From Haliea sp041746975 (GTDB lineage: Bacteria; Pseudomonadota; Gammaproteobacteria; Pseudomonadales; Halieaceae), in NCBI GenBank assembly GCA_041746975.1, contig JBGTGB010000058.1, forward strand, positions 1 through 64,000: DNA of 64,000 bases. The letters run 5' to 3'. The number at the start of each line of letters is the position of its first letter. The stretch's first letter is position 1. Both the position numbers and the translations under genes were made by a program. Positions 39,299 to 47,403 of the stretch are shown piece by piece. The notes under the pieces are model-generated. The model searched no databases, was not told where the DNA came from, and saw only the letters and a list, made by a program, of their open reading frames with translations.

Positions 39299-41704
39299 AT
39301 GTTGCTGTCGATTCTCCTTTTCCTGGTTTTGGTGATCGCTGTGCTCTGGTACCGCCCGACATTGGTGGTCGGTTCTGCGATTGTGGCTGTCGGCACGCTG
39401 TTGCTGACCGAACTGCACGGGGGCATGTGGCTGATACTTCTGTTGGTGCTGGGCGTCATCGCCCTGCTCAATGTTGAGCAATGGCGTCGCCACTATCTGG
39501 TCGCACCGGTCTACGCCATGCTGCGCAAGGCCATGCCGCCAATGAGCATCACCGAGCGCGAGGCCCTGGAAGCGGGCACGACCTGGTGGGAAAAGGACTT
39601 GTTCAGTGGCAGGCCGGACTGGCATCGTTTCGCAGCTATCCAGCCACCGGTGCTGAGTGACAAGGAACAGGCATTTCTGGACAACGAGGCCAACGAGCTT
39701 TGCGCCATGATCGACGAGTGGGACGTGCACCAGCGTCAGGACCTGTCGCCTGAGGTCTGGGACTACCTGCGTCAGAAAGGATTTTTCGGCCTGATCATCC
39801 CCGAGTCCTATGGCGGACGGGATTTCAGCCCGTACGCCCAGAGCCGCATCATGAGCAAGATTGCGAGCCGCTCAATTACCGCGGCGGTCACCGCGATGGT
39901 GCCCAATTCCTTGGGCCCAGGCGAGCTGCTGGTCAAATACGGCACCGAGGAACAGAAGCAGCGCTGGCTCCCGGGCCTGGCGGACGGTTCGGAACTGCCC
40001 TGTTTCGGCCTGACCGGTCCCGAGGCGGGATCGGATGCGGGGGCGATTCCGGACATCGGTCTGGTCTGCAGGGGCGAATTCGAAGGGGAGGAAGTGCTGG
40101 GCCTGCGGCTCAATTTTCACAAGCGCTGGATTACGCTGGCACCGGTGGCCACGGTCGTGGGTCTCGCATTCCAGTTACGCGATCCTGATGGTCTCCTGGG
40201 CGATCCGCACACGGTCGACTACGGGATAACCTGCTGCCTGCTGCCCGCCGACTACCCGGGTGTGGAGATCGGGCGCCGCCACAATCCGGGGGCGCCGTTC
40301 ATGAACGGTCCCATCATGGGTAAGGACGTGTTTATTCCGGTGGACTGGATCATCGGTGGACCGGCGATGGCGGGCAAGGGCTGGCGGATGCTGATTGAGT
40401 GCCTGGGTGCGGGCCGCGGTGTGTCCCTGCCGGCGCTGTCCACCGCCAGCGGCGAGATGTGCTACCTGATGGTGGGTGCCTATGCGCGCATCCGCCGCCA
40501 GTTCAACATGGAAGTAGGTAAGTTCGAGGGTGTGCAGGAGGCGACCGCAGAGATAGCCGCCGGTGCCTACACCCTGGAAGCCATGCGCGAGATGGTCACT
40601 CGCGGTCTTGAGGATGGTACGCCTTCGGTGATGACCGCCATGGCCAAATACCACGCCACCGAGCTGATGCGGACGCTGGTCAACCACGGCATGGACGTGG
40701 TTGGCGGCCGCGGCATTCAACTTGGCCCGCGCAATTTCCTCGGCGCCAGCTACCAGGCGCTGCCGGTGGGGATCACGGTCGAGGGCGCCAACATCCTCAC
40801 CCGTTCGCTGATGATCTTCGGCCAGGGCGCGATGCGCTGCCACCCCTATCTGTTCGATGAGATGCAGACTCTGGAGGCAGAGGAAACCCACGAGGGTGAG
40901 CGCGAATTTGAACCCCTGCTCATGCAACACCTGGGACACATCAGCAGCAACCTGGCGCGGCTGGTAGTGCTGGGTTTAAGTGCATCGCTCTTGAGTTCGG
41001 TACCCTCTGGAGCCGATGCGTTCAGCCGCCGCTGGTACCAGCGCATCAACCACCTGAGTGCGGCGTTGGCTACCTGTGCCGATGTCGCCCTGGGTATTCT
41101 CGGCGGTGATCTCAAGCGCCGCGAATTGCTTTCGGCGCGTCTGGGGGATGTTCACAGCCAGCTGTTCATCTCCAGCAGCCTGCTGAAATTCCACGCCACC
41201 CAGCCGCGTAGCGAGGAGGGGGATGCCCACGCGGCCTACGCTCTGCAGCACTCTCTGTTCGCAGCCCAGGAGGCTCTGCTCGCCTACTGTGATAACTTTC
41301 AGCCGCGTGCGCTGGGGCTGCTGATGCGGGTCCTGTGCCTGCCGCTGGGGCGGATTTTCCGGCCGCCGAATGATGATCAGATTCGCGAACTGGGGACGCT
41401 CATCATGGAACCCAATGCGGTACGCGAGATGCTGGCGACACACGTGTACCTGAGCCAGGACCCGGAGGATGCGGTAGGCCGGGTGGAAACCACCTTCCAG
41501 ATGTTGCTGCAGGTGGACCAATCGTTCCAGGCCCTGCACCGCGCCTGGCGCAAGGGTGATTTCGAGGCTGAGACTCTGGACGAGGCCTTACAGGCGGCGG
41601 TGGATAAGGCAATTATTCGCGCCGAGGACGTGGAGCCATTGCGCGAATACGACGCCCGCCGCTTCGACTGTGTGCTGACCGACCACTTTGAAAGCCTGCA
41701 GTGA
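39299..41704 (+). CDS. fadE: FadE-type long acyl-CoA dehydrogenase
   Basis: An 801-residue acyl-CoA dehydrogenase of the large FadE type, close to the usual length of about 814. Residues 1-60 contain two hydrophobic helices, so it is probably membrane-attached. The FAD/substrate region FGLTGPEAGSDAGAIPD and the motif GRGIQLGPRNFLGASYQ are typical; the C-terminal 300 residues form the extra domain of this class (DUF1974). It catalyses the first step of fatty acid beta-oxidation. GAGG lies upstream of the ATG. No fad genes lie beside it; it is a stand-alone unit between sodB and the secreted protease. Confidence 0.93.
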   Translation: MLLSILLFLVLVIAVLWYRPTLVVGSAIVAVGTLLLTELHGGMWLILLLVLGVIALLNVEQWRRHYLVAPVYAMLRKAMPPMSITEREALEAGTTWWEKDLFSGRPDWHRFAAIQPPVLSDKEQAFLDNEANELCAMIDEWDVHQRQDLSPEVWDYLRQKGFFGLIIPESYGGRDFSPYAQSRIMSKIASRSITAAVTAMVPNSLGPGELLVKYGTEEQKQRWLPGLADGSELPCFGLTGPEAGSDAGAIPDIGLVCRGEFEGEEVLGLRLNFHKRWITLAPVATVVGLAFQLRDPDGLLGDPHTVDYGITCCLLPADYPGVEIGRRHNPGAPFMNGPIMGKDVFIPVDWIIGGPAMAGKGWRMLIECLGAGRGVSLPALSTASGEMCYLMVGAYARIRRQFNMEVGKFEGVQEATAEIAAGAYTLEAMREMVTRGLEDGTPSVMTAMAKYHATELMRTLVNHGMDVVGGRGIQLGPRNFLGASYQALPVGITVEGANILTRSLMIFGQGAMRCHPYLFDEMQTLEAEETHEGEREFEPLLMQHLGHISSNLARLVVLGLSASLLSSVPSGADAFSRRWYQRINHLSAALATCADVALGILGGDLKRRELLSARLGDVHSQLFISSSLLKFHATQPRSEEGDAHAAYALQHSLFAAQEALLAYCDNFQPRALGLLMRVLCLPLGRIFRPPNDDQIRELGTLIMEPNAVREMLATHVYLSQDPEDAVGRVETTFQMLLQVDQSFQALHRAWRKGDFEAETLDEALQAAVDKAIIRAEDVEPLREYDARRFDCVLTDHFESLQ

Positions 41705-41780
41705 CCGCAGCGCGATCGGCGGATCTGGCGTTACCGAGAACGGTGGCAGGTACCATGGCGTCATCGACATGAATTCTTTC

Positions 41781-41808
41781 TTGCCAAAATCTGTAGTGGG
41801 TTTATAGT
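41781..41808 (+). promoter_or_regulatory. Sigma-70-type promoter of the subtilase gene
   Basis: TTGCCA at 41781-41786 and TATAGT at 41803-41808 are separated by 16 bases, close to the -35/-10 consensus. The pair lies 85 bases before the subtilase start, in the 188-bp gap after fadE. Confidence 0.5.
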
Positions 41809-41892
41809 CGGCCGGTCAGTGGCGCAGGCGCGCATGGTTTTTGGGAGATGAGCCTGCAGTCATTATCGCTAATTATCATAAGGGAAACTTTT

Positions 41893-44889
41893 ATGAAGTT
41901 GATAACCGCATTGGCGGCACTGCCGCTGGGCGTGGCTCTCGTTGCCGGGTCTACAGCCGTTGCCCAACCACCACAGGTGCCGGATGGCGCCGCGCTCGCA
42001 GCGGCCCTCCCGGCGGATCTCGTCAAGAAACAGGGAGTCTATATCGTGCGGATGGCGGACAGCCCCGTCGCCGCCTACCAGGGTGGTGTTCAAGGACTGC
42101 GCGCCACCAAGCCCGGCAAGAACCGTAAGTTGAATCCGCGGGATCCCGCCGTAGTGGCCTATGCAGACTACCTGGCAGCGCGCCAGAACGAAGCCATCGT
42201 CCGGGTCGGTGCCAAGAAGTTGTATAGCTACAAATATAGCTATAACGGCTTCGCAGCAGAATTGACCTCGGGCCAGGCTCAGGCGCTGCGCAATCTGCCG
42301 GGCGTGATTTCGGTAACACCGGACACCCTGTTGCAGCCCGATACCATCACAACCAGTGACATGTTGCAGCTGGAAGCGGGTCTCTGGAGCGAGCTCGGTG
42401 GGGTGGAAAATGCCGGAGAAGGTATCATCGTCGGGATTATCGACTCCGGAGTCTGGCCGGAAAGTGCCAGCTTTTCCGATCGCAGCGGTGTCAACAAAAA
42501 TGGCAAGGGCGGCAAGCTCGATTACCGGCAGATTCCGGGCTGGCACGGCAAGTGCACCCCCGGTGACGAATTCCCCGCCTCGAAGTGCAACCAGAAGCTG
42601 ATCGGTGCCCAGTGGTTCAATGCCGGTTTCGGCGGTGACGCGGGGGTACGTGCACAGTTCCCCTATGAATACGCCTCGGCGCGGGATGCCGATGGCCATG
42701 GCACTCACACTGCCTCGACCGCGGCGGGCAATGCCAATGTGCCGGTATCGATCGCCGGCAACGATATGGGTTTCGCTAGCGGCATGGCGCCGCGGGCAAG
42801 GGTCTCTGTCTATAAGACCTGTTGGGGCCGAGGTGGCGAGGGTGGCTGCTTTTCCAGTGACAGCGTGGCTGCAATCGACCAGGCAGTAATCGACGGCGTG
42901 GATGTTATCAATTTCTCGATTAGTGGTTCCCGGACCAGTTTCCTGGACCAGGTTGAAGTAGCTTTTCTTTTCGCGGCCGACGCAGGTGTATTTGTCGCCG
43001 CCTCCGCTGGCAACTCCGGCCCGACGGCGAGCACGGTGGCCCACAACAGTCCCTGGCTGACCACGGTGGCGGCGGGTACTCATGACCGCGGCTTTGAGCC
43101 GGCATTTGTCACTACGGGCGAGGGCCAAAAATATCTGGGGATCACTTCCGGTTCCGGCACCAACTTGCTGCCGCTGGTTTTTGCCGGGGACGTAACCCTG
43201 GCGGGCGCAGATCCCACGGAGGGCGTATTGTGCTACCCGGGAACGCTGGAACCCGCCAAAGTTGAGGGCAGGATTGTCCTCTGTGATCGCGGCGATATTG
43301 CCCGGGTGGAGAAGAGCCGGGCAGTATCGCTGGCGGGGGGCTTGGGCATGGTTCTGGCCAATACCAGCGCCGGGCAATCGCTCAATGCTGATTTCCACGT
43401 AGTGCCTTCCATCCATGTCAATGATACAAATGGTGCGGCGTTACGCGCCTATATCGCGTCTGCCCAGGATCCCTTGGCAAGTATTGATGCGAGCGTTCCC
43501 GCGATTGTCGAGGCCTCTGAGGTCGCAGGTTTCTCCTCCCGCGGCCCGGCGCTGGCCGGTAGCGGTGACATCCTCAAGCCCGACATCATGGCTCCGGGGG
43601 TGGATGTGATCGCCGCAGTTTCTCCGGCGGGCTACAACGGCAATACCTTTGACGCGTTGAGCGGCACCTCCATGTCCAGTCCGCACATGGCTGGCTTGGG
43701 CGCGCTGATGAAACAGCGATACCCGGACTGGTCCCCGGCGGCCATCAAGTCCGCCTTCATGACCACTGCGACCCAGAAAACCAACGACGGTAACTTCATT
43801 GCCGGCGGTCCTTTTGACTACGGTGCAGGTTTTGTAGTACCCAATCGGGCTGCCAACCCTGGCCTTGTGTACGATGCTGGTTTCACCGACTGGCTGGGAT
43901 TCCTCTGTGGTACCGGCGATGTGAGCGCACCTTACTGTGCAAGCCTCGGCAAGGACCCCAGTGACCTTAACTACCCGTCCATCGCGATAGGGTCCCTGGT
44001 CGGATCACAGACTGTGACCCGCACGGTAACCAACGTCGGCGAGGCTGGGACCTACGAGGTAGAAGTTTGGGATCTCGATGGTATCGATGTCACTGTTGAG
44101 CCGGCGAGCCTGATTCTTGGCAAGGGCGGGCAGGGCACTTACACCGTGACCCTGAGAAACGTCACTGCTCCGCTCAAGGCGTACGCCAACGGCGCAATTG
44201 TCTGGAATGATGGCAACGGTAACAGTGTCCGCTCTCCCGTTGTGGCACGGCCAGTTGAGATTGATGTCCCGGCTGCTGTGAGTGGAGCAGGGATTTTTGG
44301 GAGCCTCTCTTTTGACGTCGCCTTCGGTTATACCGGAGAGTACTCAGTGCGGCCATTGGGTCTGCAAGCGGCGACGGAGATCCCTGGCAATGTGGTGGAC
44401 GATCCGGCTAACGACATCAATACCGCCCTCGGGTCCGGTGTCGGGGTAACCTTCCATAGTGTGAAGGTCGAGGCCGGCGCCGCGCTGCAGCGTATTGCCC
44501 TGTTCGATGATTACACCGATGGCAACGATGATCTGGACTTGTACGTGTACAACGGTGACACCGGTAGGTACGTGGGCGGGAGCTTTTCGGGCACCAGCGC
44601 CGAACAAGTGGATATTATCAATCCGACCGCATCAACCTACCTCGTCGTTGTCCACGGCTGGGAAACCGATGGCCCGGATGCCAACTACACGCTATTCAGC
44701 TGGTCCGTCGCAACGGACGAGGGGAATATGACCGTGACCGCACCCGACTCGGCGGTGTCCGGCACGTCAGGCTCGGTCATCGTCGACTGGACAGACCTGG
44801 GTCAACTTTCCAAGTATCTCGGTGTACTCTCGCACCAGAATGCTGAAGGCGAGATCGCTCGCACGGTGATTTCGGTGGATACCGACTAG
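41893..44889 (+). CDS. Secreted S8 subtilisin-like serine protease (cucumisin-like)
   Basis: A 998-residue secreted protease. Signal peptide at residues 1-24, an inhibitor I9-type propeptide (YIVRMADSPVAAYQGG to GVISVTPDTL), then the S8 catalytic domain with Asp184 (IIDSGVWPES), His269 (DGHGTHTAST), oxyanion Asn374 (ASAGNSGPT) and Ser593 (LSGTSMSSPHMAG). A PA domain is inserted between the histidine and serine parts, and a fibronectin-III-like domain (SQTVTRTVTNVGEAGTYEV) follows: this order is that of plant cucumisin-type subtilases. The last 170 residues resemble a bacterial pre-peptidase C-terminal domain (NDDLDLYVYNGDTGRYVG). AGGGAA precedes the ATG at 41893. Probably for extracellular protein degradation. 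Confidence 0.93.
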   Translation: MKLITALAALPLGVALVAGSTAVAQPPQVPDGAALAAALPADLVKKQGVYIVRMADSPVAAYQGGVQGLRATKPGKNRKLNPRDPAVVAYADYLAARQNEAIVRVGAKKLYSYKYSYNGFAAELTSGQAQALRNLPGVISVTPDTLLQPDTITTSDMLQLEAGLWSELGGVENAGEGIIVGIIDSGVWPESASFSDRSGVNKNGKGGKLDYRQIPGWHGKCTPGDEFPASKCNQKLIGAQWFNAGFGGDAGVRAQFPYEYASARDADGHGTHTASTAAGNANVPVSIAGNDMGFASGMAPRARVSVYKTCWGRGGEGGCFSSDSVAAIDQAVIDGVDVINFSISGSRTSFLDQVEVAFLFAADAGVFVAASAGNSGPTASTVAHNSPWLTTVAAGTHDRGFEPAFVTTGEGQKYLGITSGSGTNLLPLVFAGDVTLAGADPTEGVLCYPGTLEPAKVEGRIVLCDRGDIARVEKSRAVSLAGGLGMVLANTSAGQSLNADFHVVPSIHVNDTNGAALRAYIASAQDPLASIDASVPAIVEASEVAGFSSRGPALAGSGDILKPDIMAPGVDVIAAVSPAGYNGNTFDALSGTSMSSPHMAGLGALMKQRYPDWSPAAIKSAFMTTATQKTNDGNFIAGGPFDYGAGFVVPNRAANPGLVYDAGFTDWLGFLCGTGDVSAPYCASLGKDPSDLNYPSIAIGSLVGSQTVTRTVTNVGEAGTYEVEVWDLDGIDVTVEPASLILGKGGQGTYTVTLRNVTAPLKAYANGAIVWNDGNGNSVRSPVVARPVEIDVPAAVSGAGIFGSLSFDVAFGYTGEYSVRPLGLQAATEIPGNVVDDPANDINTALGSGVGVTFHSVKVEAGAALQRIALFDDYTDGNDDLDLYVYNGDTGRYVGGSFSGTSAEQVDIINPTASTYLVVVHGWETDGPDANYTLFSWSVATDEGNMTVTAPDSAVSGTSGSVIVDWTDLGQLSKYLGVLSHQNAEGEIARTVISVDTD

Positions 44890-44908
44890 GCCACTGAGCA
44901 GTAAGCTC

Positions 44909-44936
44909 AAACCCGCGCCCTGCGCGGGTTTTTTTT
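44909..44936 (+). terminator. Rho-independent terminator after the subtilase gene
   Basis: AAACCCGCGC at 44909-44918 pairs with GCGCGGGTTT at 44922-44931 around a 3-base loop, with the T run continuing to 44936. It lies 20 bases after the protease stop and 28 bases before the next gene. Confidence 0.9.
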
Positions 44937-44963
44937 GACATCGGCAGGGGCAATAATAGGGCC

Positions 44964-45839
44964 ATGTTCGATCTCATCTCACAGCGCCTGTTCGCAACGC
45001 CGCCCGAGGAAACGCTCTATCACTATACAACCCTGAGCGGCCTGCTGGGTATCGTCGACAGCGCCGAGCTGCGCTGCAGTGATATCCGCTACATGAACGA
45101 TTCCACTGAGCTACGCCACACGCTTGATCTGCTCGGGGAGCAGGTAACCCAGCGCATCGTAGCCGGGGTCGACAAGCCGGCCCTGCTGACTGCGTTTCTC
45201 GATTGGCTGACCCACCGGGTTGTGAGCGGGCCGATGTTGTTCTGTGCCTCTTTCCGTGGCAACGGCAATCTGCTGAGCCAGTGGCGCGGCTACAGCGTTC
45301 ACGGCAAGGGGGTGAGTCTCGGATTCACGCCTGAACACTTACTGGATTGCGCGCGGCGTCAGCACTTCGAAGTCGGGCGTTGCGTGTATACGCCATCGCA
45401 ACAGGAAAAAATGATCGATGAGATCATTGATGCGGTCGAGGCGTTGGCGGCAGACAGCGATCAAAACCACGAGACGGCAGGTCAGAACCGCCGTTGGGTC
45501 CGTCGCTTTCAGACTATCGAGGGCGATTTGCTGCGCATCGCCGCAGTGCTCAAGCATCCCGCGTTTGAGGAAGAGCAGGAATGGCGTATTGTGTCGCCCA
45601 TGATCGGCGATGTGACTGCTGCCAAAGCGCAGTTTCGCGAGGGCAATTCCATGTTGATTCCGTGGTATCCCCTCGATCTGCGCGACGAAGAGGGCCGGTT
45701 GGCCATCGAGCACGCTTTTCTCGGACCTACCGGCAATATCGACCTGTCAATGAACTCACTGGCGCTGTATTTGCAGAGCCGCGGCGCATCGCCGCGCCGC
45801 GACATTACCTACTGCGATATCCCCTATCGCAAGCGCTGA
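44964..45839 (+). CDS. DUF2971-family protein
   Basis: A 291-residue cytoplasmic protein of the DUF2971 family: the start LYHYTTLSGLLGIVDSAEL, then IRYMNDSTEL, and the middle FCASFRGNGNLLSQWRGYS with GKGVSLGF are the conserved family blocks. The family has no firmly assigned activity that I know; the YHYT...LSQWRGY pattern suggests an enzyme-like active cleft, and members are often found in variable genomic regions. It is a single gene, 28 bases after a strong terminator, converging on the lipid-like operon with only 2 bases between stop codons. Function unknown. Confidence 0.8.
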   Translation: MFDLISQRLFATPPEETLYHYTTLSGLLGIVDSAELRCSDIRYMNDSTELRHTLDLLGEQVTQRIVAGVDKPALLTAFLDWLTHRVVSGPMLFCASFRGNGNLLSQWRGYSVHGKGVSLGFTPEHLLDCARRQHFEVGRCVYTPSQQEKMIDEIIDAVEALAADSDQNHETAGQNRRWVRRFQTIEGDLLRIAAVLKHPAFEEEQEWRIVSPMIGDVTAAKAQFREGNSMLIPWYPLDLRDEEGRLAIEHAFLGPTGNIDLSMNSLALYLQSRGASPRRDITYCDIPYRKR

Positions 45840-45841
45840 GT

Positions 45842-46480
45842 CTACTCCGGTTGTGCGGGGGCCTGCTCGACGGGACGTTCCCGGTACCACTGGCTCATGT
45901 CGTCGTACAGTTCGCCTTTCAGCAGATACAAGGGAGACATGTGGTAGATCTTGATATCGTGAAAAGGGTCAGTGATGATCTTGGTCGCCCAGACCAGGCC
46001 GGATTGCACCCCCTTGAGGAAAAACAGTTGCACGGTCCGAAAGACAACCGCGCCAACGCCGGTAAAGAACCAGAGGATCGCCGTGTTGTGCAGGAAGCCT
46101 TTGCTCACCTGATGGTCAGTGAGCAGTCCCATAAGATTCGGGCTCAGCCAGAGCAGGGCGGGCAGGGCTATCCAGACTGACAGTAGCACCACTTTGCGCT
46201 GCAGGTTGTAGCCCACCTTGACGCTTTCCTTGTACTCGTGGCTGGCCTGGTTCACCTCGTCCCAGCTCTTGGGTTCAAAAAAGAAGTGGCCGATCTGGCG
46301 CAGGATCATGGCCAACAGCCATCCCACCATCACTGCCAGCACCGGGTCCACAAGGAGCAGCAGATAGCTGGCGATGAAGCAGCTGGCGCTGAGCAGGTGC
46401 AGCGACTGGTTGATCCGGTTGTGATGATAGTAGCGGTGGTCGTCCCAGCGCTGCTGGTGAAGTTCTTCAGCAAAGTTCAT
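45842..46480 (-). CDS. DUF962/Mpo1-like membrane protein
   Basis: A 212-residue membrane protein with about four hydrophobic helices. The motifs YYHHNRINQSLHLL near the N-terminus and RQIGHFFFEPKSW after the second helix resemble the histidine and GHxxxE motifs of the DUF962/Mpo1 family; yeast Mpo1 is an iron-dependent dioxygenase in alpha-oxidation of 2-hydroxy fatty acids from sphingoid bases. The similarity is motif-level only and the assignment is tentative. It is the last gene of the leftward operon and overlaps the phosphatidylserine decarboxylase gene by ATGA, so a lipid-related role is favoured. Confidence 0.75.
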   Translation of the reverse strand: MNFAEELHQQRWDDHRYYHHNRINQSLHLLSASCFIASYLLLLVDPVLAVMVGWLLAMILRQIGHFFFEPKSWDEVNQASHEYKESVKVGYNLQRKVVLLSVWIALPALLWLSPNLMGLLTDHQVSKGFLHNTAILWFFTGVGAVVFRTVQLFFLKGVQSGLVWATKIITDPFHDIKIYHMSPLYLLKGELYDDMSQWYRERPVEQAPAQPE

Positions 46481-47400
46481 GACAGTATCTCCGGTGGCGA
46501 CGCAGTGTCTTGAGTGGGTGGAAGCTTTTCCCCGACCGCGTTTCGTTGCAGCAGGGCCTGTCCCATCTGCACGCGGCTGCCGGTCTCGGTGCCGGGGCAG
46601 AACTGGTGGTTACCGCGGGCAAACAGGATGATGGTGGAGCCATGTTGGAAATAGCCCAGTTCATCGCCCTTGCGCACGCTTACGCTACAGTTGATTCGCT
46701 CCGGCCCCTGGTAGCGCATGTCCAGGGCCGTTTCCAGGCAGTGCAGCTTGATGCTCGCAACGAGAATGGCAGCTACCGGTACCAGACATATAGCGCTGTC
46801 CGCATCCTCCGTATGCAGCGGCAGTACTGCCCGTTCATTCTTGCAGTAAAGCTTTTCAATGCGCTTCAAGGCGATCGGGTTGACGTTCCAGGTATCCCCG
46901 GAAATGTAGGTGACCTGCTCCAGTCTGCAGTCCACCGGTGCATGGAAACGATGGTACATGCTGGACGTGAGGCGCAGGGTAACGAAGACACCATCACGGT
47001 ATTGTTCCTGCAGCTCCCGGTTTGGAATCAGATCCGCCAGTTCATAGGGAAAGCCTTTGGCCTGGAACAGGGTTGTGCCCATGATCCTGCCGCGGGCACC
47101 GACTATGGCATCGCAGGGACTGGTGACGACATCCGGCCTCATATCCACGGTTCTGGCGCCCGTCTTGAGTTCCCGCGTGAAGCAGGCCTGCAGGCTGTTG
47201 AAGCGCTGCTGTTTCGTCTCATCGAGGTTGAGATCATCAGCGAACAGACGCCAGAGTGCTATTGTGAGGCGGGTCAGCAGTGGGCTCTCGATACGGCTGA
47301 ACCAGCCCAGGAACTGTGTTGCCAGCCTGCGGGGGATGCGGTTGGTCAGGAGGAAGTTGAGCTGCTCCTGCTGGCCCAATTGACGAATCAGCTGGTTCAT
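46477..47400 (-). CDS. psd: Phosphatidylserine decarboxylase proenzyme
   Basis: A 307-residue phosphatidylserine decarboxylase, a membrane-associated enzyme that makes phosphatidylethanolamine. Autocleavage at the GST motif (YFQHGSTIIL, Ser255) would give the pyruvoyl-bearing alpha chain; the catalytic Asp97 (SPCDAIVG) and His153 (YHRFHAPVD) are present. The residues before GST are QH rather than the frequent KLG. The gene is embedded between a glycosyltransferase fusion (3-base gap) and a DUF962-like gene (4-base overlap), an unusual context. It may be the only psd of the genome or a specialised paralogue acting on another serine-containing lipid. Confidence 0.92.
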   Translation of the reverse strand: MNQLIRQLGQQEQLNFLLTNRIPRRLATQFLGWFSRIESPLLTRLTIALWRLFADDLNLDETKQQRFNSLQACFTRELKTGARTVDMRPDVVTSPCDAIVGARGRIMGTTLFQAKGFPYELADLIPNRELQEQYRDGVFVTLRLTSSMYHRFHAPVDCRLEQVTYISGDTWNVNPIALKRIEKLYCKNERAVLPLHTEDADSAICLVPVAAILVASIKLHCLETALDMRYQGPERINCSVSVRKGDELGYFQHGSTIILFARGNHQFCPGTETGSRVQMGQALLQRNAVGEKLPPTQDTASPPEILS

Positions 47401-47403
47401 GGC

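Noticed and set aside
41869..43416. Long open frame on the minus strand (about 515 codons)
   Set aside because: It lies wholly opposite the subtilase gene, has no recognisable domain and no ribosome-binding site, and is explained by GC-rich codon bias of the true gene.
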